DNA of 64,000 nucleotides from Takakia lepidozioides (GCA_030704615.1 CM060732.1:13702001-13766000), one strand, 5' to 3'. Counted from the first letter of the stretch, positions 12,060 to 23,531 are shown. Translations and numbers: made by a program. The notes: generated from the letters alone by a model not told the origin.

Positions 12060-12240
12060 GCCGAAGGAGCAGGGATAGAGTGTGGGTCCAGATTCATCCA
12101 AGAGGGCCGGATTTCAAGCTCCAGATTACCTATGAATCCCTGTGGAATGATAGCTACAAGAAACCTGCATGCGTAGATGGTCAACTGGAAGCCGCAACAG
12201 CAGCGGCGGCGGCACAATTGATAAAATTCAGGCACTGCTA
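12060..12240 (+). pseudogene. PDF-motif second-half fragment
   Basis: Reads VWVQIHPRGPDFKLQITYES, then LWNDSYKKPACVDGQLEA and an alanine run, the PDF / LW / P-x-V-D-G-Q-L half of the OSB-like motif. Parallel copies follow at about 12,650-12,780, 13,205-13,350 and 14,675-14,820. All share the upstream tract with GCAGGGATAGAGTGTGGGTC, so they are repeats of one exon with its upstream flank. Confidence 0.5.
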
Positions 12241-12409
12241 CTCAAGGCACCTTCTTCAACACATTTCACCCTGTTTTTTCCTCTTATCAGAACCGGCCCT
12301 AAATGTCTCTTAAGGCCTTCAGCAGATGGGTTGAACAGAGTCACGTGGTTTACTTTTTCAACTTGACTTTCAGATCTCAGGGCATGCGAGAGACAGTGTC
12401 AACAATCAA

Positions 12410-12590
12410 TCATTCTTCCTGCAAAGTCTTGGTCTGCACAATCTGAGACTTGAGATCCTCCACAATGGCCAGCATGTTTTTAGTTGAGGATCCACCCTCT
12501 GCCATATCCTCATGAGCACAATATTTGAGCTTCCCTACCCTGGTTCGAATTGCCATGCCCTCCTCCCCTGTCATTAGCTCCCTGATGTGT
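12410..12590 (-). pseudogene. UDP-glycosyltransferase C-terminal fragment
   Basis: The minus strand reads IRELMTGEEGMAIRTRVGKL, then AEGGSSTKNMLAIVEDLK. This is the typical tail of plant family-1 UDP-glycosyltransferases, downstream of the PSPG sugar-donor box (LM.GEEG...R..A..LK...EGGSS..N). Only about 55 residues are present; the PSPG box and everything before it are missing. It runs opposite to the surrounding PPR pieces, so it was probably captured separately. Confidence 0.75.
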
Positions 12591-12639
12591 GCATGATTTG
12601 TGCAGAGGCAGAGATAGCTGAAGGAGCAGGGATAGAGAG

Positions 12640-13030
12640 TAGGTCTAGATTCATCCAAAAGGGCCAGATTTCAAGCACAAGATTACTTATGATTTCCTGT
12701 AGATCAATAGCTACAAGAAACCTGCATGGGTAGATGGTCAACTGTCATGCCGCAGCAGCAGCGGCACAACTGATAAAATCAGGCACTGGTAATCGAGGCA
12801 CCTTCTTCACATTCACCCTGTTTTTCCCTCTTATCAGAATCGGCCCTGAATTTCCATGTTGAATTCTGCAAGTTAGCTGGTTGAGTGAATGTAGTTTGGA
12901 GTGACTTTGACATGATACTGCTACTGTGACAACAGGAAAGTATCCAAAAATAGGTAACAGAGATGAGGAGAAGCTGTGGAATGAATGCTTTTCTGACTCC
13001 AGTCAGTGGTGGGACACCAGGCAAAAAGGT
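12640..13030 (+). pseudogene. PDF-motif fragments, both halves
   Basis: About 12,650-12,790 is a worn copy of the second half (KPAWVDGQL region followed by GCAGCAGCAGCGGC). After an intron-like tract ending in CAACAGGAAAG, 12,960-13,030 gives RDEEKLWNECFSDSSQWWD, the first half. Here second half precedes first half, as on the minus strand at 5.9-6.2 kb. That suggests the source gene has tandem PDF motifs. Confidence 0.45.
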
Positions 13031-13199
13031 GAATGCTTGTTAGATTACAGGAGAGTAGCAGACGCAATTCAGTATAGGAACTAGTGTAATAAGCTGAGTT
13101 GGGTGTTTCCTAGAACAAATCTAGGCTGTCATTATCAGCTGCAGGGCAAGGATGTATGCATCATTTGTGCAGAGGCATGGATAGCTGAAGGAGCGGGGA

Positions 13200-13940
13200 T
13201 AGAGTGTGGGTCCAGATTCATCCAAGAGGGCTGGACTTCAAGCTCCAGATTACCTTGATTTCAGGTGGATCAGTAGCTACAAGAAACCTGCATGTGTAGA
13301 TGGTCAACTAAAGGCAGCAGCTGTAGTGGCACAGTTGATAAAATCAGGCACCTCAACCATGACCACAGCTGTTGAAATTAGAGGATCAAGAGAGGGAGTC
13401 CACAATGCCTCTTCTGGCACTTCTGGGCATGTGAAGATACTTTGTGCCGCAGGCAGACTGACAGAGGCTCTACAGACTCTAAACCAAGGAGGCATTTCAG
13501 CAGATTCAGATATGTCTGTCTGTTGCTTAAGTGCATCAAGATGGATGGTCTGGAAGCTGGAAAGCAGGTGCACACTCACATTATCCAAAGTGGATTCACA
13601 CCAAATGTTTTTCTACTCAACACCCTTGTCAACATGTATGTTAAGTGCGGGAGCATCATGGATGCTCACCAAGTGTTCAACAGAATGCCTCAATGATCTT
13701 TGATCACGTGGAATATTATGTTGGCAGGATTTACCAAGCGTAGGTGTGGTAGGAATGCTTAGGAGACCTATGAGCAAATGTTGCGTGAAGGGGTGAAGCC
13801 CAACCACATCGCGTTTGTCTGTGTTTGCAATGCTTGTGCAAGCCTGGGAGCTCTGGAAAAGAGGGAAGAGGTCCATAGTGACATTGTCAAAGTTGGAATT
13901 GTACCAGATGTCATCCTGGAAACAGAAGCGGCAGCAGCCC
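13200..13940 (+). pseudogene. PDF-motif plus N-terminal PPR gene fragment
   Basis: A PDF-type piece (IHPRGLDFKLQIT, KPACVDGQLKAAAVVAQL) is followed by SREGVHNASSGTSGHVKILC and then AGRLTEALQTL. In a shifted frame come EAGKQVHTHIIQSGF, LLNTLVNMYVKCGSIMDA and HQVFNRMPQ. A further shift leads to EGVKPNHIAFVCVCNACASL and [17 protein letters not shown]. This is the start of a PLS-class PPR protein with an unusual PDF-like leader, broken by at least two frameshifts. A near copy lies at 14,670-15,560. Confidence 0.75.
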
Positions 13941-14044
13941 AATTGATAGAACAATTCGCTGCTAATGAAGGTATCTTCTTCAATACATTTCACCCTGTTT
14001 TGCCATGTTATCAGAGTCGTCCCTAAATTTAGAATTCTGCACGT

Positions 14045-14420
14045 TAGCTCGTTCATGATGTGAGCTGGCATGAGTTTTATAAAGATCCTTCACGATGGTG
14101 GGACAACCGCAATCACAAGGTGTGGCTTTTCTTAATGTACGATGTGAAGAAGTTTGTCCATCCTGTAAAGGTGGGCTCTTGGCTCCTGTTAGTACCATGA
14201 TTTGGTGTTCTTCCTGATGTTTACAAGGTTCTTGGGAGAGTCAGCTTGGTCTTAGTAGGCCGTGTTTCAATCTCTGCCTGCTCAGCTGCACCGTGGTGGT
14301 TCTCACAGACCAATCCAACATTACCTGACTACAGACACAAACATCACACACAAGAGGTCATTTTGGGTTGATGCTCGGTCAAATCCTCCATGGGTCAAGG
14401 ACAATGTGGTGAGGGCACCT
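14045..14420 (+). pseudogene. PDF-motif fragment, copy of 7.1-7.5 kb
   Basis: SWHEFYKDPSRWWDNRNHKV is followed by the same non-coding tract as at 7,180-7,340 and by a PDYRHKHHTQEV ... DARSNPPWV half-motif near 14,320-14,395. Having both halves in the normal order, it is the most complete PDF-like unit in the window, but a frameshift divides it. Confidence 0.45.
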
Positions 14421-14669
14421 TCTTCTTTGACCTGTTGCAGCCTGTTTTGCCCCCTCGTCAGACTTGGCCCTGAGATGCATATTGAATTATGTAAGTTAGC
14501 TCATTGGGTGGATCTGTGGTGGTTTGGAGTGACTTTGAACTAGTGTGATAAGTAGGGTTGGGGTGTTTGCTGGAACAATTCTAGGCTGTCATTGTCAGCT
14601 GCTAGCAGCAAGGCAAGGATGTATGCATGATTTGTGCAGAGGTATGGATAGCTGAAGGGGCAGGGATAG

Positions 14670-15560
14670 AGTGTGGGTCCAGATTCATCCAAGAGGGCTG
14701 GATTTCAAGCTCCAGATTACCTATGATTCCATGTGGATCAATAGCTACAAGAAACCTGCTGCATGGGTAGATGGTCAAGTAAAGGTAGCAGCTGCAGCGG
14801 CACAGTTGATAAAATCAGGCACCTCAACCATGACCACAGCTTCTGAAAGAGGATCAAGAGAGGGAGTCCACAATGCCTCTTCTGCTGGGCATATGAAGAT
14901 GCTTTGTGAGGCAGGCAGACTGACAGAGGCTCTACAACTTTAAACCAACAAGGCATTTCAGCAAATTCAGATACGTTTGTCTGTCTCTTGCTTAAGTGCA
15001 TCAAGATGAAAGGTCTGGAAGCTGGAAACAGGTGCACACTCACATTATCCAAAGTGGATTAACGCCAATGTGGGAACATCATGGATGCTCACCAGGTTTT
15101 CAACAGAGTGCCTCAACGATCTTGATCACGTGGAATATAATGTTGGCAGGATTTACCAAGGATGGGTGTGGTAGGAGTGCTTTGGAAACCTATGAGCAAC
15201 TGCTGTGCGAAGGGTGAAACCCAACCACATCACATTTGTTTGTGTTTGCCATGCGTGTGCAAGGCTGGGAGCTCTGGAAAAGGGGAAAGAGGTCCATGGT
15301 GACATCGTCAAAGCTGGATTTGTACGAGATGTCATTCTGAACACTGCCCTGGTGGACATATATGCCAAATGTGGGTGCATTAAGGATGCGAAGGGAGTTT
15401 TCAACACTATGGCTGAACAAGATGTGGTGTCATGGAACGTGGGGGGAATGTGATGCTTGTAGGGTATGCACAGCAGGGACATGGAATGGAGGCTTTGGAG
15501 ACCTATGATCAAATATTGATGGGGGAAGGGGTGAAGCCCAACCACATCACGTTGCAGCAT
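14670..15560 (+). pseudogene. PDF-motif plus PPR gene fragment, second copy
   Basis: Parallel to 13,200-13,940: IHPRGLDFKLQITYDSMWIN, WVDGQVKVAAAAAQL, SREGVHNASSAGHMKMLCEA, GRLTEALQL, then shifted QVHTHIIQSGL, MDAHQVFNRVPQR. It then gives a longer clean PPR run at 15,205-15,450 (NHITFVCVCHACARLGALEK, EVHGDIVKAGFVRDVIL, ALVDIYAKCGCIKDAKG, FNTMAEQDVVSWN) and MEALETYDQILM at 15,490. Frame changes occur at about 15,000, 15,120, 15,220 and 15,450. Confidence 0.78.
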
Positions 15561-15689
15561 ACTGGTACTTCACAGCCATGGCGGCTCTCTCAGCCTCTCC
15601 ATTTTTTTTTCTTTTGGTTTTTTTGGCGCTGGGAGAGAGCAGCAGCTCTGCTGTCTCCTTCCCCTTGCTTATGCCGATCGTTAAAGTGG

Positions 15690-16140
15690 AAATTGTCATT
15701 CTGAACTCTGCCTTGGTGGACATGTATGCCAAATGTGGGTGCAGCAAGATGTGAAGGGAGAGTTTGACAATATGGCTGAACGAGATGTGGTATTTTGGAG
15801 TGCCATGATTGCAAGGTATGTGCAGCATGGGTATGGGATTAAGGCTTTGGAAACATAAGAGCAAATGATGTGGGAAGGGATGAAGCCAGACCAGGCCGTC
15901 ATGCTCATTTGTTTTTGTAATATGCATATGCGAGCCTGGGAAGGGGCAAAGAGGTTTATGGTGACATTATCCAAGCTGAAATTGTACCAGATGTCATTCT
16001 GAACATTCCCCTGGTGTACATCTACGACAAATGTGAGCCTGGCAGCCCTTAAAAGGGCACAAAGGTCCATGATGACATCGTCAAAGCTGGAGTTGTCACT
16101 CTAAACACTGCCTTGCTGGATATGTATGTTAAGGCAGCCC
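15690..16140 (+). pseudogene. Decayed PPR motif fragments
   Basis: Shows [16 protein letters not shown], then in other frames the AERDVV and KGKEVHGDI equivalents with many substitutions. It is the most worn PPR piece in CACTA element 2. From 16,140 to the AT-rich tract at 16,400-16,680 and the subterminal repeats nothing else is recognised. Confidence 0.6.
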
Positions 16141-17155
16141 TGGAAGTGGATGTCACTTTGGATGACAAGGTAGCTGGCACCACCATTCTCTGGAACTGCC
16201 TTAATTCATCCTCAAATGATTTCTAATGTTCTCTTGACATGTCCACGATAGTGCTGGACCTAGCTGCACAGCAGATTATCCTTACTCAATGACTTAAGTT
16301 GGGCAGTGATCTATGGATATGGCAACATGGCCTCATGTTGGTCATTTGTAGAATGTGGCCAAAACTTGTTTTGCAAAACACTCTTGAAATAAACCAGTTT
16401 TGAGCCATCCAAATGTTTTTGGTTCCGACCTGTATTTATATTCTATGTTTTGTTGTATTTGTAATATATTTTCAATGCAGTGCAGCGAATCAAAATATTT
16501 AAATACAATACCCACTAATTCACATACGTGCAGATATAAACTAAGAGTAAATGTAAAAAACGAAATAACAGTAATAAACAAAAAAAAAACCAAATATTAA
16601 ATAAAAAGCCTCCCAATTTATATAAATATATATGTATATATATATGTATATACACCCCCAGAGTGAAACCTATTTAATAAAATGTGTCCTCTTTTACTGC
16701 TTCACAGTAGAATATTACACTATACAAAGTCAAGCAAACTCACTATCACTGATTCACAGTCAAACCGCATACTAAACATCATGGAACATAGTCAATATGT
16801 TCCACTTCAGTTAAACCACTTTACTACACGTCATGCATCCACGTCACTTTGCCCTTAAGCCACTCACTACACGTCATGCATCCACCTTATAATTCAGTTA
16901 AACCACTTTACTACACGTCATAGCCACGTCATAGCCACGTCGCATCCACGTCATACTGTGCTGCATACACGTCACCTCCTAGGTTTTACTGTCACATTTC
17001 ACTGTCAGAACCTGGCATCTGGATTCGACTGCTTGACTGAAACGACTTGACCTTTGTCACACATGTTTGACTATGGAGGCTAGGAGTAAAAATGTCGCAA
17101 ACGACTCAAAAATGAGTCAAATACAGAGTCGAAAAGCCCAGCTTGTATTGTAGTG

Positions 17156-17685
17156 TTTCCACGGTAATGGGTCCTCTTCTGCGGAAATACACCCTGCATC
17201 TTCCCCAATTTCCATACCAGGTGAACTAGGCTCACGTCAAGCTCTTGGGCTCACAGGCTCCTGGGCTCGTGGGGTTGGGCTCACACTCTAGCATTCCCCA
17301 TCCAATTGGAATAGAAGTTTGCCACAAGATGCCATGCTCTAGAGGTAAGCTGACAGTCAAACAAACAATGCTCAATGGTCTCACTTATGCCACAATTGCA
17401 GACTATACAGGAGGGATCTTGGTCCGAGAAAGTGACAGCCATAGGTAGAATCCGGTTGGCCAGCTTATAGAGAAATGCACTAATTTTTGCTGAACAATGC
17501 TTGGCCCAAATGTCATTCTATACTCCATTCCAGCCTTGGAGCTGCAATATATCGGTATTCTATTTTCTATTCCATTTAGCTGTGAAGTTTGCATTATCAA
17601 GAAGCAGCTTGTACCCCCGTTTTTACTTAAGGATTTGACAATTTATTTAAGCATTTTTGTTTGTAAGTGACTATTTGGAGTGTAT
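17156..17685. other. Spacer, nothing recognised
   Basis: Flank right of CACTA element 2. Short frames only; possibly the upstream part of the LINE remnant that follows. Confidence 0.4.
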
Positions 17686-17689
17686 CTAA

Positions 17690-18960
17690 TGTTTAGAACA
17701 CTCAGCTGCAAGCAATTCCAACGCAATGGACGGATATCCTCAAAGCCGGGCCTTCAACACCCACCACAATTATTGGACCATGGCGATCTTGTTCAACAAG
17801 CTAACCATTCTCTTTGTCGTCAGATCCAATGGAAATTTCATGGAAGGATTCTCCTTTCACATAGACACCATTACCTTGACCTTTTCTATCCATGACTCCT
17901 CCCTGCAAACCTTTCCACATCGCACACACACTCCCGTTTCCATCTGCTGTTGGTCATCACCAACAAAAGAAATTAATCCCCTGCCACCGCTAAACCAATC
18001 TCTATTCTCGTGGCTCTCTTCCCATTGTTTTGTTTGGATCCTTGGAAGACCGCTGCGGGAGCTAAACTTAGACCCGACAGAGTGGTCCTGGAAAATAGCC
18101 AGAGCGCCGGATCCATTCTTTTCCTATACCACAAAGAAGAGATACCTAGCTCTCAATTGTTCCCCTCCATTGCTAGATAAATGGAATGGCAGATGGAGCC
18201 ATATGGGCTTCGACAATGAAAGTTAGGATACAATATGGAGAGGCATTTGGAAGAAAACCAGATCTGCTAAGCTGTTAGCATTCTTGTGGCAGATAGCCAA
18301 CATGATGTTGAAAGTAGGTGAGTGGCTGAGATTCGATAGCGCCTTGCAATGTAAATGTTGCTCTGCATCAATCATGGAATCTCAGGAACATTGCTTGCTT
18401 CACTGCACTGCCCTGTCCCTTATCTGGCCATACGTCAAATCCTTCTACCGCTCTTGGGACAATCACCACTTGGGGCCCATTGCCATTCTGCTAAATTATG
18501 ACCGCGCAACCAAGCAGAACGCCAGCCACAGCCCTATACTGGACACTCTCAGAACAGCAACCCTCTGACATTTATGGAGGGCAAGATGCAAGAGAACCTT
18601 CTCTGGAACAACATGTTCGATATCCACCGTCTTGTCTGTTGTATACTATGATCTGCTAATAGAAGCAAGGAAAGCTTGGATCAAACTATATGCAGACACT
18701 AAAAAGAAACCCTCAAAACGCAGGTCAGCTACACCTCGCCTTCACAACCACCTGGGCCCACCAGGGCATTATCTGCACAAGCACTTCTGCAGACCACTGC
18801 GAATGGAACAAACTCCCTCCGCCAACCTGGTGCAACATCACTACCATAGTCCATCGCATCGCCGGAGTACGACAGGGACAAGGACGTGAACTGGAAACAT
18901 GTGAAGGAAGCTTCAAAGCCTTCCAGGCTCCACTTCCGTTGATGATTAAAAGCTCTTCAT
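17690..18960 (+). pseudogene. LINE (non-LTR retrotransposon) 3' remnant with zinc-binding RT tail
   Basis: Three plus-strand frames follow each other. 18,230-18,440 reads IWKKTRSAKLLAFLWQIANM, then CKCCSASIMESQEHCLLHC and IWPYVKSFYRSW. The C-x2-C-x8-H-x4-C pattern with a downstream W is the zinc-binding domain found after reverse transcriptase in plant LINEs (zf-RVT). No catalytic RT motif is visible upstream, so the copy is 5'-truncated, the usual state of LINE copies. Stops fall at 18,226 and 18,568. A TAA repeat at 19,217-19,246 could mark the 3' tail but is 250 bp further on. Confidence 0.7.
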
Positions 18961-19216
18961 TGCACTAGATTTGCAACGATGCAATCTCTGGTAGTGCAAG
19001 AGCCTTAGGCTCACGGGGATATGGAAAGATATTCACGATTGACTTTTGGTGAAAATAGCAATATGCATTGGCTAGCCAAATACGCTTTTACTCCGCAGGA
19101 AGTAGATAGGTTCGAACAATCACTGTCATCGGTGTCTGTGCCTCATGGCGCTTTCGAGGGTTTTAAGTTTTTTCCCTGTAATAATTTATAATAAAATATA
19201 CCAGGGCATCCCCTGT

Positions 19217-19246
19217 TAAGTTTTAATAATAATAATAATAATAATA
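19217..19246. repeat. (TAA)n microsatellite
   Basis: Eight or so tandem AAT units. 18,970-19,890 around it has no recognisable gene. Confidence 0.85.
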
Positions 19247-19889
19247 AATTATAAATGTATAGATAGACCAGCTATTGGTGCTGTTGTACTTTATAAATGC
19301 ACGAGTCTCCTGTAGCCACTAATGGTTTTTTTTTTCCGTTTTCAAAACATGTAGCTCCTATTACCAGGCTTAAAAAATATACAACCCCCATGCCCCTGGG
19401 TTGGGCTCGTGCGAGCATGCTCACATCATACCAATTCCCCCTGCAGATGCCCCAATGGTGAGCTGAAAGTCTCAAATCCTTATCTATCATGATCCCCACG
19501 AAATATCTACAGTAAAATGTTTCATATATTTGATATTTTAGCACATAGTAGAAGAAATACACTTGGGGTCCATATACTCCATAACATACAGGCATGCTGG
19601 GAGCGGTAAGGCATCCATGATAGTCAGGGCCGAGTGAGAGAATAAATGGTGGATGTCCCTGACATTGACGATTGAGTTAATTCTGGGTGTAGTTGGTCTC
19701 CAATTTGAAATTCTCTTTCTCTCTAGAACTACACCCATACCCAAATCACTAATCACAATCCCTACCTATGGACCACTCCGACTTCACAAACAATAGACTA
19801 CTTGTCATTGCCCCTCAACATTTACACTCAGCATATGTGACACTGCCTTTGCAACCTGGTGAGCAAAGGCAGTGGGAATCCTATCTCTA

Positions 19890-20850
19890 TTACCTTGTTT
19901 ACCCAGCATAGATTTTTGGTCACCTGGAAGAAGGACATGACAACGAATCATAAGTCGAGTAATTTGTAGATGTCATTCATCCCAAATAGCACACCAAAAG
20001 ACCAGCCAGATTAAGGTGTCGTTGACGACACCTTAATCTGGCACATTTAGGGAAAATAAAAATAATAATAAAAATAATAAAAATATTTTATTATTATTAT
20101 TATTATTTTTGAAAAGTTGCAAATGAACCCCGGTAAATGCCAGGTCTTTTGTTGCAAAGCAAGGGCTAGCATGGATTTTTGGTCACCTGGAAGAAGGTCA
20201 TGACAACGAATCATAAGCCGAGTAATTTGTAGATGCCATTCACCCCAAATAACACACCAAAAGACCAGCCAGATTAAGGTGTCGTCGACGACACCTTAAT
20301 CTGGCACATTCGGGGAAGAATAAAATAATTAATTAATTAATTTTTGGAAAACTCGCAAAAGAACCCAACCCCTGCTTTGCAAGCAAAAGACCTGGCTTTT
20401 ACCCAGCATAGATTTCTGGTCACATGGAAGAAGGACATGACAACGAATCATAAGTTCTATGGTCCGAGCAATTTGTAGATGCTATTCACCCCAAATAGCA
20501 CACCCAAAGACCAGCCAGATTAAGGTGTCGTTGACGACACCTTAATCTGGCACATTCGGGGAAAAATTATATATATATATATATTGGAAAACTTGCAAAT
20601 GAACCCAACCCCTGCTTTGCAAGCCAAAGACCTAGCGTTTACCCAAGGGAAAAATAAAATAAAAATAAAAATTGGAAAACTTGCAAATGAACCCAAACCG
20701 TGCTTTGCAAGCAAAGGACCTGGCGTTTACCCAACATGGATTTTTGTTCACATGGAAGAAGGACATGACAACAAATCATAAGTTATGTGGTCCGAACAAT
20801 TTGTAGATGTCATTCACCCCAAATAGCACACCAGAAGACGTTACAGATGT
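19890..20850. repeat. Tandem repeats of about 230-270 bp with a perfect hairpin
   Basis: Units start near 19,900, 20,168, 20,402 and about 20,730 (the last partial) with ACCCAGCATAGATTT / GGAAGAAGGACATGACAACG. The first three each contain a 36-bp inverted repeat with 16-bp arms CCAGATTAAGGTGTCG: 20,006-20,041, 20,269-20,304 and 20,515-20,550. The loop is TTGA in copies one and three. In copy two it is TCGA, making the whole 36 bp a perfect palindrome. An AT-rich or (TAA)n tract follows each hairpin. No coding capacity. Confidence 0.88.
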
Positions 20851-21471
20851 CATGTTATGCGGAGGCTGCAGCTTGCAAATTTAGTCTCATCTCTTTCTCT
20901 CCCTCATGTGCCTTACGATAGAGAGGATTTTGTGCAGAGTGAGGCTAGTGTCTTCATAGACAGTTCTTCCTTCGTTTTGGACTCCGACTCCAGTAGTAGT
21001 GGATATTCTTCGTCGGAATGAATCGGCTGTTTTCAAACAATTTATATTAAAGAACCAAATGGCCTCTCCACCTTCTCTGCAATTGGGTGTCAGTATCTCT
21101 CTCGACTTAGGATACCTGGTGAAAGGACAATCACAACCCTCTGCAGTTGGCAGAGGTTCACTGTGGAGCTCGGGGGATTTGACAACCACTACTCAAAAAT
21201 GCTTTTTTATTTTGCATTCAATCACAAACTACATTCATCTATGTGCCATTCGTCCAACATACATTCATCGCCCATTCATCCATCATTCATCCGTCATTCA
21301 TCCATAACGATGAATTGGTATGCATGTTATACTGGACACTACCCGCAGTAATAGGTCCTCTAAGCCGAATAGGTATCCGCGGTTATAGATGAACACATCC
21401 AGAAGCGTGAGCAAAATTCTGCTCACAGAATTTTCTGCTCACGGATTTTGCTCACGGTTTAGCAATCCCCG
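20851..21471. other. Spacer with a small inverted repeat
   Basis: No gene recognised. CGTGAGCAAAAT at 21,406-21,417 is inverted at 21,445-21,456, with further TGCTCAC copies between, directly next to the truncated Gypsy end at about 21,472. Confidence 0.5.
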
Positions 21472-23013
21472 GTTGTAACATCCCCGCTTGCTTTTTGTAT
21501 TCGCTCCGGTTTTTGCTGGCATGTGGTGCATGTCTTGACATACTCCTCGGCCTCCTCCCTTAGTTTGGGCCAGAAATACTTTTTCTTCAAGAGTGTTGCG
21601 GTGCGCTTGGCTCCGCCGTGGCCTGCAAGCGGGCCATTATGGCATTCTCTCAAAAGACCATATCTGAGCCATCCCTTCGGTACGTAGAGGCGCTTTTGCT
21701 TGTACCGGAGCAATCATTTATGCAAATAGAACCGCGACTTAACCCCCAGCCTCAAGTCCCGCAATATCGACTTTGCGAACTCATCCTTCCGATAGGCCTT
21801 CCGAATTTTCCTCTGCAACTCCGTCTCGCCCTTGTACACCAACATGAGCTGCTGCTTTCTACTCATAGCATTGGCCACCACATTGTCATGTCCCGGTTTG
21901 TACTGGATATCCACGTCGAACACTGCCAAAGTGTCTTGCCACCTAATTTGTTTTGGAGACAACTTAGGCTGTGTGGCAAAATACTTCACCGTGACATTGT
22001 CCGTGAACACCTTCACCGGGTTGGAACCAACATAGTGGCGTCAAAGCTCAAGGCAGTGCACCACCGTCTTCATTTTTTTCTCATGCGTGGGCCACCGTCG
22101 CTCCACTTCATTCAGTTTCTTACTTTCGTAAGCCATTGGACGTCCATCCTGCATGAGCACACCCCCGATTGCGAAGTCTGACGCATCCGTGTGAATTTCA
22201 AATGGACGGTCCCGGGATCTTCAAGACTGGAGCTTCTGCCATCCGCTGCTTCAACTCGGCAAAAGCTTGGCCACAAAAAGTGTTCTATACCCATACCTTG
22301 GACTTACACAGAAGATCTGACAGCGGCCCCGCGATCTTGGTGAAATTTCTCACATACTTTCGGTAGTAGGAGACGAGTCCTAAAAAGGATCGCACTCCCG
22401 GGACCAAAGTCGGAGGTTCCCAGTCTAAGATCGCCCTTACCTTTCTATCATCCATTTTGCTCCCATTTTGTGTAATCACATGCCCTAAGAACTCCACCTT
22501 CGTGACCCCGAATTCGCACTTTGAAGCTTTGGCATAAAGCCTCCATTTCCGCAATTTCTGGAGCACCCTTTTGACGTGCTCCAGGTGCTCTTCCTTCGTT
22601 TTCGAGTACACCAAGATGTCGTCGATGTACACGATCACAAAGTCATCCAACTCCTGAAAAAGACAGTTCATCAGGGTGTTAAAGGTTGCTGGCACGTTGG
22701 TGAGCCCAAAAAGCATCACCAAAAATTCGTACGAGCCATATCTTGTCCTGCAAGCTGTCTTTTCCTCATCTTCTTCTTCTATCCGGATCTGGTGGTAACC
22801 CGAGCGTAAATCAATCTGGCTGAAATACTTTGCTCATGCCAACCGATCGAAGAGGTCGTCGATCCTTGGCAAAGGGTACCGGGTTTTGATAGTCACTTTA
22901 TTCAGAGCCCTGTAATCGACACACATCCGCAGCATCCCATCCTTCTTATCTGCGAATAGTACCGGGGCTCCATAATGTGACTTACTCGGCCGGATGTACC
23001 CATTTGTCGTGCG
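21472..23013 (-). pseudogene. Truncated Gypsy chromovirus pol (RT, RNase H, start of integrase)
   Basis: Read right to left: RT beginning ([31 protein letters not shown]), RT core ([19 protein letters not shown] with the catalytic YIDD intact), the thumb, RNase H ([12 protein letters not shown]), and the integrase zinc region ([30 protein letters not shown]). It matches the element at 37.3-41.1 kb closely. It has at least four frame breaks or stops (about 22,830; 22,280; 22,030; 21,714). It lacks gag, protease and the integrase core. The right edge at 23,013 is where the 82-bp direct repeat begins. Confidence 0.9.
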
Positions 23014-23096
23014 CATACGTATCGCTACACAACTACATCGATGTCCAAACCACACCACACATGTATGCACAATAAAGTAGTCTGCCATAATGATTG
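23013..23096. repeat. 82-bp direct repeat, copy 1
   Basis: Begins GTCGTGCGCATACGTATCGC and ends GTAGTCTGCCA. It recurs at 23,448-23,531 with about three differences. The 435-bp spacing next to a Gypsy 3' end suggests LTR-derived sequence, but TG...CA boundaries and a target duplication could not be fixed. Confidence 0.7.
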
Positions 23097-23447
23097 AAAG
23101 AACTAATCTCACATGTCTGATACAGAGAAACACAAAACACAACATCATCACTCTTTAAAATAGTAGTCGAGCCAGGGGCATCCCAAGCTATGGGGACTCC
23201 ACCCCACAACAACCTATTCTCCCTACATAAGCACACTCAGATTCTAAACAGTGAAGGAGCTCGGTCGTGCAGGCTCAACTCGAGAGAGATGAGCCGCACG
23301 ACTGACGCTCTCGTGAAGATAAGACGATTCAGGTGTCAAACTAAACTTGACATCTGACTTAACACTTGAACTAAATCCAAGTGTTAAATACAAATAACTA
23401 GATTTATTCTAGTTAGTTTCACACTGTGTTTATTTAACTTGACAACT

Positions 23448-23531
23448 GTCGTGCGCATACGTATCGCTACACAACTACATCGTTGTCCAAACCACACCAC
23501 ACATATATGCACAATAAAGTAGTCTGCCACA
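23448..23531. repeat. 82-bp direct repeat, copy 2
   Basis: Same sequence as 23,013-23,096. The stretch from here to 23,790 has no gene and is probably the 3' untranslated or LTR part of the methyltransferase Gypsy element, which reads leftwards toward it. Confidence 0.65.

Larger units (their letters stand above)
10783..17155. mobile_element. CACTA-type transposon 2, non-autonomous, carrying PPR/PDF and UGT pieces
   Basis: The left end reads CACTACAACACACCCTATG and the right end, on the minus strand, CACTACAATACAAGCTGGGC; eleven of the first twelve bases agree. TTT precedes (10,780-10,782) and TTT follows (17,156-17,158), a 3-bp target duplication. Subterminal repeats include TTTGAC/GTCAAA and GACTC near both ends and repeated CTACACGTCATGCATCCAC at 16,820-16,970. 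Three copies of an about 80-bp direct repeat (containing CCTTGCTGGCAGCTATTGGA) stand at 11,115-11,350. No transposase frame is seen. The interior from 11.7 to 16.1 kb is captured gene material. Confidence 0.72.
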
